Positions 39,908 to 48,667 of a stretch of 64,000 bases of DNA are shown here, piece by piece. The notes beneath the pieces were generated by a model. The model worked only from the letters and a program-made list of their open reading frames with translations, had not been told where the DNA came from and made no database searches. Source of the DNA: an uncultured Pseudomonadota bacterium (GTDB lineage: Bacteria > Myxococcota_A > UBA796 > SXON01); the NCBI GenBank assembly GCA_903844155.1, contig CAIMSU010000103.1:1-64000 (forward strand). Direction: 5' to 3'. The position numbers and the translations under genes are program-made. Positions within the stretch are counted from its first letter, which is position 1, and each line of letters starts with the position of its first letter.

Positions 39908-40429
39908 TCACCGCTCGCAGCGGTCCTCGAACGCCCACGTGAACGTGAACGACCCTGAGCCGGTGCAGCCCCAATCGGCGACCGGTCGCGACCATGAACC
40001 GTGTTTTTCGTCGGTGACGACGAGGTCCGCTGTGTTGGGGTACCCGCCACCGGGCAGCCGGCTGACGACCGCGCCCGACGCGTCCTCAAGCCCCGACTCG
40101 CCCGCATAATCGGCGTTCGGCGCGGATGGATCCCACGGCGGATGGAACGAGGCGTAACCGAAGATCCCAGCGACCTCGGCGGACCCGCAGGTTGTGACGA
40201 TTGGGACGTCAAAGAGGATCTGTTCGTCGCCGTTGACGAGGATCGCGGCGTTGGACGGCCATGCTTGGTTGGCTTCGGCGCAGACGCTCGTGGCAACTTC
40301 GCCCTCCGCCTCCCCCGTGACCCCGTCGCCATCCCCCGTATTGATGGTGACGGTGACGGTGCCGCCGCCCCAGCCGAGGACCTCCGGCTTGCACGCGACG
40401 GGCCCACCAAAAACCAGCAGCAACGCCAT
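39908..40429 (-). CDS. Lipoprotein of unknown function
   Basis: 173 residues from ATG 40429, which shares its A with the dihydropyrimidinase stop (TGATG), so it is translationally coupled. Signal and lipobox read MALLLVFGGPVAC. The mature part has a Gly/Thr-rich start (TVTVTINTGDGDGVTG), three more Cys, and a beta-rich domain (ILVNGDEQILFDVPIVTTCG, GSFTFTWAFEDRC). No family recognised. Coupling to a catabolic enzyme gene is unexpected. Confidence 0.6.
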   Translation of the reverse strand: MALLLVFGGPVACKPEVLGWGGGTVTVTINTGDGDGVTGEAEGEVATSVCAEANQAWPSNAAILVNGDEQILFDVPIVTTCGSAEVAGIFGYASFHPPWDPSAPNADYAGESGLEDASGAVVSRLPGGGYPNTADLVVTDEKHGSWSRPVADWGCTGSGSFTFTWAFEDRCER

Positions 40430-41841
40430 CACCTGAGCAGCTCGCCAACGCCAGCGCGCTTCACGAACTTGCCGCCGCCCGTCACCTCGGCCTTGCCGTT
40501 GTTGCAGACCACGCGCCCGCGCGAGAGCACGACCTCGCTCCAACCCTGCACCTCGAAGCCCTCATACGCGCTGTAGTCCACGCGCATGTGATGCGTGAAC
40601 GGGTTGTTGATCGAGATCGTCTCCTTGCGGTTCGGGTCGAACACGACGATGTCCGCGTCACTGCCGACGGCGACCGTGCCCTTCTTCGGGAAGAGGCCGA
40701 AGGTCTTGGCCGCAGACGTGCTCGTCAGTTCAACCCACCGGTTCAACGAGATCTTTCCGCCGACAACGCCGCCGTGGTGCATGAGCGAGAGCCGGTTCTC
40801 CACACCCGGGGCGCCGTTCGGGATCTTGGTGAACGACTCCCGACCAAGCTCCTTTTGTCCGTTGAAGCAGAACGGGCAATGGTCGGTGGCGACGGCGGAG
40901 AGGTCGCCGAACTTGAGCCCCTGCCAGAGCGAGGCCTGGTTCCACTTCTCGCGCAGCGCGGGCGTCATGACCCACTTTGCCCCTTCGAAGTTGGGACGAT
41001 CGTAGATCGTCTGGTCGAGGAACAGGTACTGCGGGCAGGTCTCGGCTTGGACGTCGACCCCGCGCGACCGCCCGAGCTTGACCTGCTCCAGGGCGTCGTG
41101 GGACGAGAGATGCACAATGTAGAGCGGCACTTTCGCCACTTCCGCGATGGCGATCGCGCGATGCACCCCCTCGGCCTCCATGCGCGTTGGGCGGGTGAGC
41201 GCGTGCCAGCGCGGGTCCACCTTGCCGTCCGCGACCGCCTCGCGGATGATCTCGTCGATGACGATACCGTTCTCGGCGTGCATGCAGATGCGGGTGCCGT
41301 TCTCGCCGGCCTGCCGGAACGTGCGGTAGAGCGTGCCGTCATCGACGTAGAGCACGCCGGGGTAGGCCATGAAGAGCTTGTAGCTGGTGATTCCGTCGTC
41401 GCGCAGCCGCTTGAGCTCGCCAAGTCGGTCGACCGCCATGTCGGTGACGATCATGTGGAAGCCGTAGTCGATCGTCGCTTTTCCCTCGGCCTTCTTGTGC
41501 CATGTGTCGAGCGCGTCGAGCGTTGAGCCGCCCTTGGCCTGGATGGCAAAGTCAATGATCGTCGTCGTGCCGCCGTGGGCCGCCGCAAGCGTGCCGCTGG
41601 CGAAATCGTCCGCCGACGTCGTCCCGCCGAAGGGCATGTCCATGTGCGTGTGCGGGTCGATGCCGCCAGGGATGACGTACTTGCCGGTCGCGTCGATGAC
41701 GCGCGTGGCGCGCCCGGCGACGTCCAGAGAACCAGCGAGGTTCTTGCCGATGGCGGTGACCTGTTCGCCCTCGATGTAGACGTCCGCGTAGTAGTCGTCG
41801 GTCGCGGTGACGATGCGGCCATTCGTGATCAAGGTGGACAT
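40429..41841 (-). CDS. hydA: Dihydropyrimidinase (D-hydantoinase)
   Basis: 470 residues. This amidohydrolase opens the ring of dihydrouracil or dihydrothymine to the N-carbamoyl-beta-amino acid, the second step of reductive pyrimidine catabolism. Metal and family motifs are GGIDPHTHMDMPFGG, the region SYKLFMAYPG with the carboxylated Lys, HAENG, YIVHLSSHDALE and ATDHCPFCF. ATG 41841 has AGGAG upstream (minus strand), while the track start at 41883 adds 14 unlikely residues. The semialdehyde dehydrogenase and aminotransferase genes 1.4 kb away fit the later steps. Beta-ureidopropionase and dihydropyrimidine dehydrogenase are not in the window. Confidence 0.93.
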   Translation of the reverse strand: MSTLITNGRIVTATDDYYADVYIEGEQVTAIGKNLAGSLDVAGRATRVIDATGKYVIPGGIDPHTHMDMPFGGTTSADDFASGTLAAAHGGTTTIIDFAIQAKGGSTLDALDTWHKKAEGKATIDYGFHMIVTDMAVDRLGELKRLRDDGITSYKLFMAYPGVLYVDDGTLYRTFRQAGENGTRICMHAENGIVIDEIIREAVADGKVDPRWHALTRPTRMEAEGVHRAIAIAEVAKVPLYIVHLSSHDALEQVKLGRSRGVDVQAETCPQYLFLDQTIYDRPNFEGAKWVMTPALREKWNQASLWQGLKFGDLSAVATDHCPFCFNGQKELGRESFTKIPNGAPGVENRLSLMHHGGVVGGKISLNRWVELTSTSAAKTFGLFPKKGTVAVGSDADIVVFDPNRKETISINNPFTHHMRVDYSAYEGFEVQGWSEVVLSRGRVVCNNGKAEVTGGGKFVKRAGVGELLR

Positions 41842-41949
41842 CGCGGAGCTCCTGAAGGGCGTTGAGGGGAGAGGTTCTATCACGCATGCGGCCGACTACC
41901 GCCGTGGTCGCGCCCCAGCGTCTGCCGAAAGGTGTAGACTCCACAAGCG

Positions 41950-42411
41950 ATGATTCTGCCCGATCAACGAACGCTGCTGTTGCTGCTGGCCCTCCTTCTG
42001 GCGTTCTGGCTGCTCACCCGCGTCCACACGCGCGAGTCAGCGCCTCCGCCCCGCCGCACACCGGTGACGATCAACGAGCTCGGGCGGTGCGTTTTCGAGG
42101 TCGCCACTGGCCACGACTTTGTCGGTTACCGCGGGCTTTTCCTCGCTGGCGCCGAGGCGCGGACCGTGCTCGGGGACGCCGCCGAGGTCTACCTCGACCG
42201 CAGGACCCGGGAGTTCCTGGAACGGGCGATGACCGCGTTGCAGGCGCTTATTCCCGCTGGCTCCCACTACGAGGGCATCGTCGTTGGCGACGACGGCCAG
42301 GCCACGATCTAGGCACGCACGCCGGACGGGGCCCTGACGACGCTGCCTGTAGGCGGGGTGATCCAGGTCGGGGTCGTGTGGCGGCTGGTGGACCCGCCCG
42401 TGCTGCGCTGA
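41950..42411 (+). pseudogene. Membrane-anchored protein gene with an in-frame TAG
   Basis: ATG 41950 opens a protein with one N-terminal membrane helix (LLLLLALLLAFWLLTRVH) and a soluble domain (ELGRCVFEVATGHDFVGYRGLFLAGAEARTVLGD). A TAG at 42310-42312 ends it after 120 residues. The same frame then stays open for 32 more codons (ARTPDGALTTLPVGGVIQVGVVWRLVDPPVLR) to TGA at 42409-42411, with the same codon character. This suggests a nonsense mutation, for example from a Tyr codon, or a sequence error. Function unknown. Confidence 0.5.
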
Positions 42412-42466
42412 CGGGCAGCACGGGCGATCGCGTTACGTCCGCGTCACCACCTGCTGGAGATCACCG

Positions 42467-42859
42467 ATGAATTGGCCCCTCGTTCTACGGCTTTCTGGCT
42501 TCGGGCTGTTCATGGCCCTGGCCACCGTCTTCATCATCCCATCGACCGTCGAGCCGATGGTGTGGCTGCCGATCCTCCTCACCGTCGCCGGCCTGATCGC
42601 GCGCTACGCGCCCGGGAAGTACTTCCTCCACGGTTTGGCGACGAGCGGCATGAATTGTGTTTGGATCACCAGCGCGCACTTCATCTTCTACGACACCTAC
42701 GCGGCCGGTCACGCCGATGAGATCGCCAGGTCCCAGGGCCTGCCCCTCTCGCCGCGCCTGATGATGCTGATCGTCGGGCCGATCGTTGGGCTGATCTCCG
42801 GCTGCATTCTCGGACTGTTCGCGTTCATCGCCAGTAAGCTCATCAAGCCTGCCGTGTAG
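42467..42859 (+). CDS. Four-helix membrane protein of unknown function
   Basis: 130 residues with about four membrane segments: LSGFGLFMALATVFIIPS, MVWLPILLTVAGLIARYA, MNCVWITSAHFIFYDTY, and LIVGPIVGLISGCILGLFAFIASKLI. A GGAG-like site precedes the ATG. It is followed 12 bases later by a second small membrane gene on the same strand, so the two probably form one unit upstream of mmsA. Family not recognised. Confidence 0.65.
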   Translation: MNWPLVLRLSGFGLFMALATVFIIPSTVEPMVWLPILLTVAGLIARYAPGKYFLHGLATSGMNCVWITSAHFIFYDTYAAGHADEIARSQGLPLSPRLMMLIVGPIVGLISGCILGLFAFIASKLIKPAV

Positions 42860-42871
42860 GCCGGGAGCGTC

Positions 42872-43183
42872 GTGCCCTCCAAGCGAGCCGTCATGGTCGC
42901 CGCGCTGCTCGTTGTTCACACGGCGGTGAGCGTGCGCGCGCTGAGGGACCACGACTTCTTCTGGTTGTTCCGCTTCGCCGTGGCGGACTGGCCGCAGGGG
43001 CAGATCTTCTCCGACCTGACCTGCATGCGCCTCGTCGTGACGTCGTGGATGGTCGTCGACGCGCGCCGGTCCGGGCGAACGGTGTGGCCCTACCTCCTCG
43101 CCACGTTGCTGCTCGGCTCCTTCGGCCCTTTGACCTACCTTCTTGTCCGGGAGCTGCGTCCGACCCCGGCACCGGTCGGCTGA
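42872..43183 (+). CDS. DUF2834-like small membrane protein
   Basis: 103 residues with about three hydrophobic segments. The ending TVWPYLLATLLLGSFGPLTYLLVRELR and the middle FSDLTCMRLVVTSWMVVDARRSG resemble DUF2834 membrane proteins of unknown function. It starts 12 bases after the preceding membrane gene and ends 55 bases before mmsA. The family call is moderate. Confidence 0.6.
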   Translation: MPSKRAVMVAALLVVHTAVSVRALRDHDFFWLFRFAVADWPQGQIFSDLTCMRLVVTSWMVVDARRSGRTVWPYLLATLLLGSFGPLTYLLVRELRPTPAPVG

Positions 43184-43238
43184 CGCTGGCCGAGTCCCGG
43201 GCCACCGGGCTAAGGCCTGCCGCTCCCCGAGGTTCCGA

Positions 43239-44747
43239 GTGTCGACCCAGATGCCCCCGTCCTTCCCCGCGCGATCCTACGAATTCACCCCCTACGTCGC
43301 CGCACAAAACTGGATTGGCGGCCAATGGATGGACGCCGCCAGCGGCGCCACGATTCCGGTGGAAAACCCGCGCCACGCGCGCGTGATGTCCCACGTCTCG
43401 ATGTCCGGATCCGCGGACGTGGACCTGGCGGTCAAGGCCGCGCAGGCGGCATTCAAGACCTGGCGCAACGTGCCCATCAAGGAGCGCGCCGATGTCTTCT
43501 ACAGGTTGAAGCAGCTCATGGAGCGCGATCTCGACGAGCTGGCCTGGCTCGCCTCGCACGAGAATGGCAAGACCTTCGCGGAGGCCAAGGCGAGCGTGCA
43601 AAAGGGCATCGAATGCGTGGAATTCGGCGCCTCGCTCCCGAACATCGCGGCGGGCGAGCAGTTGGACGTGAGCCGCGGCGTGAACTGCCGGATCGAGCAC
43701 GAGCCGCTCGGCGTCGTCGCGGGCGTGACCCCGTTCAACTTCCCGATCATGGTCCCGCTCTGGATGTTGCCCCAGGCGCTCGTCGGCGGGAACACGTTTG
43801 TGCTCAAGCCCTCCGAGCAGGTGCCGCTCGGCGCGATGAAGCTCGCGGTTCTGCTGAAGGAAGCAGGACTTCCCGACGGCGTGCTCAACATCGTGAACGG
43901 CGGCGTCGACGCGGTCAACGCGATCGGCGATCACCCCGACATCAAGGCGATCGCGTTTGTCGGCTCGACCAAGGTGGCGAAGCTGCTCTACGCGCGCGGC
44001 GCGCAGACGGGCAAGAGCATGCTCTGCCTCGGCGGCGCCAAGAACCACCTCATCGTTGTCCCGGACGCAGACGTGGCGTTGACGGCGGCGAATGTCGTCG
44101 CCAGCTACACCGGTTGCGCGGGGCAGCGCTGCATGGCCGCGTCCGTCCTCCTCGCCGTCGGCGACGTCCACCACGTCATCGACGAAATCATCGTCCAGTC
44201 GAAGAAGCTCCAGCTTGGAACGGAGATCGGCTCCATCATCAACGCCCCTTCCGTCGAGCGCATCAACGGCTACATCGACGACGCGGAAAAGCGTGGTGCG
44301 AAGGTGGTTGTCGACGGCCGCGGGAAGACCGGCGATGCTCCTGGGGACAAGGGCTACTGGGTCGGGCCGACGGTCATCGACGGCGTCTCTACCGATATGC
44401 CTGCTGCGACCATTGAGATCTTCGGGCCGGTCCTCTCCATCGTCCACGTTCCGAACCTCGACGCCGCCATCGCCATCGAGAACGCGAACGCCTACGGAAA
44501 CGCAGCGTGTATCTACACAACCTCTGGTGCTGTGGCCCGTTATGTGACTGAGCGCGTGGAGGCCGGGATGGTCGGCGTGAACGTTGGCGTGCCGGTGCCC
44601 CGCGAGCCCTTCGGATTCGGCGGGTGGAACGACTCGAAGTTCGGGAGCGGCAACATCACCGGCATGGACGGCTACCGCTTCTGGACGCGGCCCCGAAAAG
44701 TCACGACCAAGTGGCAATTGCAGGTCGACACCAACTGGATGAGCTGA
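43239..44747 (+). CDS. mmsA: Methylmalonate/malonate semialdehyde dehydrogenase (CoA-acylating)
   Basis: 502 residues of the aldehyde dehydrogenase superfamily, MmsA type. NAD-binding and family motifs: VTPFNFPIMVPLWMLPQAL, GNTFVLKPSEQVPLG, AFVGSTKVAKLLYARGA; catalytic Cys in GCAGQRCMAASV; PFGFGGWNDSKFG near the end. MmsA converts malonate or methylmalonate semialdehyde to acetyl- or propionyl-CoA, the last step of uracil/thymine, beta-alanine or valine breakdown. I chose GTG 43239 (GAGG upstream). The aminotransferase gene follows after three bases. Confidence 0.92.
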   Translation: MSTQMPPSFPARSYEFTPYVAAQNWIGGQWMDAASGATIPVENPRHARVMSHVSMSGSADVDLAVKAAQAAFKTWRNVPIKERADVFYRLKQLMERDLDELAWLASHENGKTFAEAKASVQKGIECVEFGASLPNIAAGEQLDVSRGVNCRIEHEPLGVVAGVTPFNFPIMVPLWMLPQALVGGNTFVLKPSEQVPLGAMKLAVLLKEAGLPDGVLNIVNGGVDAVNAIGDHPDIKAIAFVGSTKVAKLLYARGAQTGKSMLCLGGAKNHLIVVPDADVALTAANVVASYTGCAGQRCMAASVLLAVGDVHHVIDEIIVQSKKLQLGTEIGSIINAPSVERINGYIDDAEKRGAKVVVDGRGKTGDAPGDKGYWVGPTVIDGVSTDMPAATIEIFGPVLSIVHVPNLDAAIAIENANAYGNAACIYTTSGAVARYVTERVEAGMVGVNVGVPVPREPFGFGGWNDSKFGSGNITGMDGYRFWTRPRKVTTKWQLQVDTNWMS

Positions 44748-44750
44748 GGG

Positions 44751-46112
44751 ATGACGATGACTTCCCAAGAAATGATCGCGCTCTGCAAGAAGCACACGCT
44801 TTACACATGGGCCGCTCAGGATGCCGTCGACCCGCTCGCCATCGCGAGCGCGAAGGGCGTGTACCTCTACACCGTCGACGGGCAGCGGATCCTCGACTTC
44901 AACAGCCAGCTCATGAGCGTGCTCATCGGCCATGGTCACCCTCGCGTCATCGCGGCGATGCAAAAGCAGATGGAGACCCTGATCTACTGCTACCCGCAGA
45001 CCGCGACGGAGCCACGCGCAAAGCTTGGAAAGGTGCTGTCCGAGCTGCTCCCCGGGGACATCGACAGCTTCTTCTTCACGACCGGCGGCGCCGAGGCGAA
45101 CGAGAACGCCATCAAGATCGCCCGGCAGTACACCGGCCGCTTCAAGATCCTGTCGCGCTACCGCAGCTACCATGGGGCGACGAACGCCACGATGCAGCTC
45201 ACCGGCGACCCGCGACGTTGGGCGAGCGAGCCCGGCGCCCCCGGGTTCGTGCGGGTGATGGACCCCGTTCCCCTCGAATTCTCCTTTGGGGCGACCGAGG
45301 AAGAGCAGACAAAGAACCACCTGATCTACCTCGAAGAGATGATCCAGTACGAGGGCCCGAACCAGATCGCGGCGTTCTTCATCGAGCCGGTGACGGGGAC
45401 GAACGGGGTGCTGATCCCGCCGAAGGGCTGGCTTGCGGGGGTGCGGGCGCTCACGCGTAAGTACGGCATCCTGCTCGTCTGCGACGAAGTCATGGCGGGC
45501 TTTGGACGCACGGGGAAGTGGTTCAGCTTCGAGCACGGCGGCCTTGTCGGCGATCAAGCGCCCGACATCGTGACGATGGCGAAGGGCTTGACGAGCTCCT
45601 ACGTGCCGCTTGGCGCGATGGGCGTGAGCGCTGCGATCGCCGACTACATGCGCAGCCACGTGTTCTCTGGGGGGCTGACCTACAACTCGCACCCGCTGGC
45701 GATGGCCTGCGCGGTGAGCGTGCTGGAGGTCATGAAGGACGAGAAGATGGTCGAGAACGCGGCGGCGATGGAGTCGGTCATGCGACGGGAGATGGACCGG
45801 CTGACCGCCCGGCACCAAAGCGTCAAGGAGGCCCGTGCCATCGGCCTCTTCGGCATGTTCGACCTTCGCAAGAACGGCACCGGCGGCCCTCCGCACGGCC
45901 GCCCCGGCGAGATGATCGCGCCCTACAACGGCGCGCACCCGGCGATGGGCAAGCTCGGTAAATTCTTTCGGGACGAAGGGCTCTTCACCTTCATGCGCTG
46001 GTCGAGCTTCTCCGCGATTCCGCCGCTTTCCATCACCGAGGAGCAGCTCTGCGAGGGCTTCGCGATCGTCGACCGCGGGCTCGACATCACGGACGCGGTG
46101 TTCGAGGGGTGA
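44751..46112 (+). CDS. Class III omega-aminotransferase (beta-alanine/taurine-pyruvate type)
   Basis: 453 residues. PLP enzyme of the class III family: FFTTGGAEANENAIKIARQYTG, SRYRSYHGATNATMQLTGD, LLVCDEVMAGFGRTGKWF (cofactor Asp), and IVTMAKGLTSSYVPLGAMGVS (Schiff-base Lys). Next to mmsA and a dihydropyrimidinase gene, the likely substrate is beta-alanine or beta-aminoisobutyrate, giving the semialdehyde used by MmsA. Taurine or 4-aminobutyrate cannot be excluded. Three bases separate it from mmsA, and its stop overlaps the next GTG by four bases. Confidence 0.88.
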   Translation: MTMTSQEMIALCKKHTLYTWAAQDAVDPLAIASAKGVYLYTVDGQRILDFNSQLMSVLIGHGHPRVIAAMQKQMETLIYCYPQTATEPRAKLGKVLSELLPGDIDSFFFTTGGAEANENAIKIARQYTGRFKILSRYRSYHGATNATMQLTGDPRRWASEPGAPGFVRVMDPVPLEFSFGATEEEQTKNHLIYLEEMIQYEGPNQIAAFFIEPVTGTNGVLIPPKGWLAGVRALTRKYGILLVCDEVMAGFGRTGKWFSFEHGGLVGDQAPDIVTMAKGLTSSYVPLGAMGVSAAIADYMRSHVFSGGLTYNSHPLAMACAVSVLEVMKDEKMVENAAAMESVMRREMDRLTARHQSVKEARAIGLFGMFDLRKNGTGGPPHGRPGEMIAPYNGAHPAMGKLGKFFRDEGLFTFMRWSSFSAIPPLSITEEQLCEGFAIVDRGLDITDAVFEG

Positions 46113-46513
46113 CACCCCAACCGACCACAACTGCGGAGAGCAGAAGTGGTAGATCCGGCGACGCGCGGTTCGGCGGCATGCTGGCAGTCGGTATCGTCGC
46201 GGGCGCGCTCGGCGCGTGGGCTGGCTGGTTGGCGCGTGGAGAGCTTGGCCCTCCGCACGGCACCGAGCAGTACACGCTGACGGAGGCGGTGCCGCTGCGG
46301 TCCGACTCGAGGGTCGGGGTCCTGCCGGCGGGGACCACGATGTACTTTGACCGGGGCTTTGACGAGGGGTTCGGGCGGTGGGTGGTGTACGTGAACGCGA
46401 ATGAGCGACCGCCCACGGCGCGTGGCCCGGCTGACGCGATCGCCCCGCTCTGGGCTGACCTGAGCGGCGACGATCCGCCTCCCGTGTGTGTCCTGGCCGG
46501 AGCGACGCGCTGA
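46109..46513 (+). CDS. Small membrane-anchored protein whose start contains a palindromic element
   Basis: 134 residues from GTG 46109 (overlapping the aminotransferase stop), or 111 residues from ATG 46178. The first 23 residues (MTPQPTTTAESRSGRSGDARFGG) include the translation of palindromic element C in the same frame as in trmK (TTTAESRSGRS there versus TTSAESNCGTS). Then come a membrane helix (MLAVGIVAGALGAWAGWLA) and a soluble domain (YTLTEAVPLRSDSRVGVLPAGTTMYFDRGF). No family recognised. If the element is a late insertion, the true N-terminus may be the internal ATG. Confidence 0.5.
   Translation: MTPQPTTTAESRSGRSGDARFGGMLAVGIVAGALGAWAGWLARGELGPPHGTEQYTLTEAVPLRSDSRVGVLPAGTTMYFDRGFDEGFGRWVVYVNANERPPTARGPADAIAPLWADLSGDDPPPVCVLAGATR
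46125..46155 (+). repeat. Palindromic element, diverged copy C
   Basis: 31 bases starting CCACAACTGCGGAGAGCA and ending GTGGTAGATC, identical to the minus-strand reading of copy B at 26 of 31 positions. CCAC/GTGG and CTGC/GCAG can pair around a GGAGA loop. It lies just after the aminotransferase gene and in frame with the following small gene. Confidence 0.7.
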
Positions 46514-46670
46514 CGGCGAGGGGTTTGAGCGGCGTCCCACAGCGGGTCGTGGATCGGCGCGGGGCCAGGCGAGCCGCCCCAAGGCGCCCGAAGCCCCCGC
46601 GCCCGGCGTGAACGGGTTGCCACCGGCCGCGAACCCGCGTACCCTGCAGCCAACCGAAGCAGGTGCCACG

Positions 46671-48575
46671 ATGATCGCTCTCTTCCTCGCCGCCGTCCAA
46701 CTGGCCCGCGCGGGCGCTGCGGCCGATTTCCTGCCCGGTGTCGAGGGGCAGACCGGCTTCGGGCCCCCGGTCGTGGACGCCAGCGGCACGGAGGTCGCGT
46801 TGACGCGCTGGGACCGCGCGGGATTGTGGGCCTGGGACCAGAATGGGGCGCCAGCGCCCGTCAGCCTCTCGCGCGGGGCGGGCTTCCACCCGGTCTTTTC
46901 GGGGACTGATCTGCTTTACAAGGCCGTGACCAGCGGTGTCCAGCAGGCCCTGCTCTCGCGACGTGACGGCGGGCGCTGGGTGAATTCCTTGCTCGACGAA
47001 GGCCCCCACGTCGGCCAGCCCGCGATCCTCGCGGGCCGGATCGCCTGGCCCGGGCCAGACGCGCTTGGCGTCCGGTCCCCCGCCTCCCGCCGCGCCTACG
47101 CAGACCTCGATGGCATCGACATCATCGCCCCGGACGCCGGCGGGGAGCGGCTTGCCTGGGATGACGACGCCGGGCTGCTTCACGTTCGCGACGTGGCTAC
47201 GGGCCTGACCCGGACATTCCCCGACGCCGGGGCGGGGGCCTACCCTGCCTGGAGCAGCGATGGCGCGCTCGTGCTCCACCACGACGGCGACACCGTCACC
47301 ATCGTGAGCCCGGCCGACGGCAGGTTCGTCACGGTTGATGGCCGGGATCCGGCCTGGGTGCCCGGGACACACCAGATCGTCTACGCCGCGCTGGTGACCG
47401 GGAACGAGGTCGGCGACGAAAACACCGCCGGCATCGGCCCCTACGAGGTGGAGTCGTCCACGCTCTGGTCGTACGACGTCGCTACCGGCACCTCCACCGT
47501 GCTGCTCGACGACGCCGCCGTCCACGCTCGCTTCCCAGCGCCGATCGGCCGGTCGGGCGCGCTGCTGTTCGTCGACAGCCGCTCCGGCGATCTCTACCGG
47601 CTCGATCACGCCGTCGCGACGCGGGTTCTTCCCTCGTCCGCCCTCGACTTCGCGCGGGACGCCCCACCGCCCCCGCCCTCGGACGCGCGCGTTGAAGTCT
47701 CCGTCCCCTACATGCACCAGCTCTGGGACACCCCCGACGACTTCAACGGCAACTGGTCGTGCGGGCCGACGTCCTGCCTGCAAACGCTTGCGGCGTTTTC
47801 CACGCTTCCAAACTCGGACATCACCTGCTCCTGGCCCAGCTCGCACACGAGCCACTGGGGATGGTATGTCCCGAACGTCTACTCGTTTGGGGGCTACACG
47901 TACGACACGTGGGGGCTCGCTGCCGGCGGCCAGTGCCAGGGCGCCCACGGGTTCATCTGCGAGCAGTACGGTGGCGCGGTGTGGTCGCAGATGACGGCCT
48001 TCATGCAACAACACGGCGTTGACTCGCAGGAAGTGGGGACGGACTACAACAGCGTGGTCTCCGAGACGAACGCGGGGTATCCGATGTACGCATCGGTCTA
48101 CGTCCTTGGCTACGGGCATATTTTCGTGATTCGCGGCTATATTTCGCAGGACGGCAGCCCGATCCACACCGTGGTGGTGAACGACCCCTACGGCAACGCA
48201 GGGACCGGGAGCTGGGGCAACGACGACGGCGAAGACATCGTGTACGACTGGCCCGGGTACAACAACGGGAATCTGGCGTTTGACCTCTCCGAATTGTTCA
48301 CGGCGCACGGCGTGTACCCCTCCAGCGGCGGCGGAGACACCGGCACGCCGCCCGCGGACACGGGCACCCCGCCCGTCGACACCGCGCCGGCCTCGGACAC
48401 CGCGCCGGTCACAGACAGCGACACCGCCGGGACCGCGGACTCCGGCGGCATTTCGCGGCCCGGGACCGAGACGAAGGTCGACGGGATCGGCTGCCAGACG
48501 GCACCTTCGTTCCTCGACGGCTCCGTCGGCACGCTGCTTCTCGCCCTGGGCCTGGTCCGACGGCGGCAGCGCTGA
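46671..48575 (+). CDS. Exported propeller/C39-like peptidase with MYXO-CTERM-like tail
   Basis: 634 residues from ATG 46671. Signal peptide MIALFLAAVQLARAGA, then about 330 residues of TolB/WD40-like propeller repeats (LAWDDDAGLLHVRDVATG, YPAWSSDGALVLHHDGDTVTIV). A C39-type papain-like domain follows: VPYMHQLWDTPDDFNGNWSCGPTSC (catalytic Cys), GYGHIFVIRGY (His) and VVVNDPYGN (Asp). An Asp/Thr/Pro linker (DTGTPPADTGTPPVDT) leads to a Cys-containing tail GCQTAPSFLDGSVGTLLLALGLVRRRQR with a hydrophobic stretch and basic end, the form of MYXO-CTERM sorting signals. Surface anchoring after cleavage is likely. The substrate is unknown. Confidence 0.78.
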   Translation: MIALFLAAVQLARAGAAADFLPGVEGQTGFGPPVVDASGTEVALTRWDRAGLWAWDQNGAPAPVSLSRGAGFHPVFSGTDLLYKAVTSGVQQALLSRRDGGRWVNSLLDEGPHVGQPAILAGRIAWPGPDALGVRSPASRRAYADLDGIDIIAPDAGGERLAWDDDAGLLHVRDVATGLTRTFPDAGAGAYPAWSSDGALVLHHDGDTVTIVSPADGRFVTVDGRDPAWVPGTHQIVYAALVTGNEVGDENTAGIGPYEVESSTLWSYDVATGTSTVLLDDAAVHARFPAPIGRSGALLFVDSRSGDLYRLDHAVATRVLPSSALDFARDAPPPPPSDARVEVSVPYMHQLWDTPDDFNGNWSCGPTSCLQTLAAFSTLPNSDITCSWPSSHTSHWGWYVPNVYSFGGYTYDTWGLAAGGQCQGAHGFICEQYGGAVWSQMTAFMQQHGVDSQEVGTDYNSVVSETNAGYPMYASVYVLGYGHIFVIRGYISQDGSPIHTVVVNDPYGNAGTGSWGNDDGEDIVYDWPGYNNGNLAFDLSELFTAHGVYPSSGGGDTGTPPADTGTPPVDTAPASDTAPVTDSDTAGTADSGGISRPGTETKVDGIGCQTAPSFLDGSVGTLLLALGLVRRRQR

Positions 48576-48667
48576 CGCGGCACCGACCCGGGCCGAGGAC
48601 GGAGTCCCGCGCTGACCAACGGTTACAAGCCCAACCCCCGCCCGGCGCGGTACGCTCGGAGGCTGCG

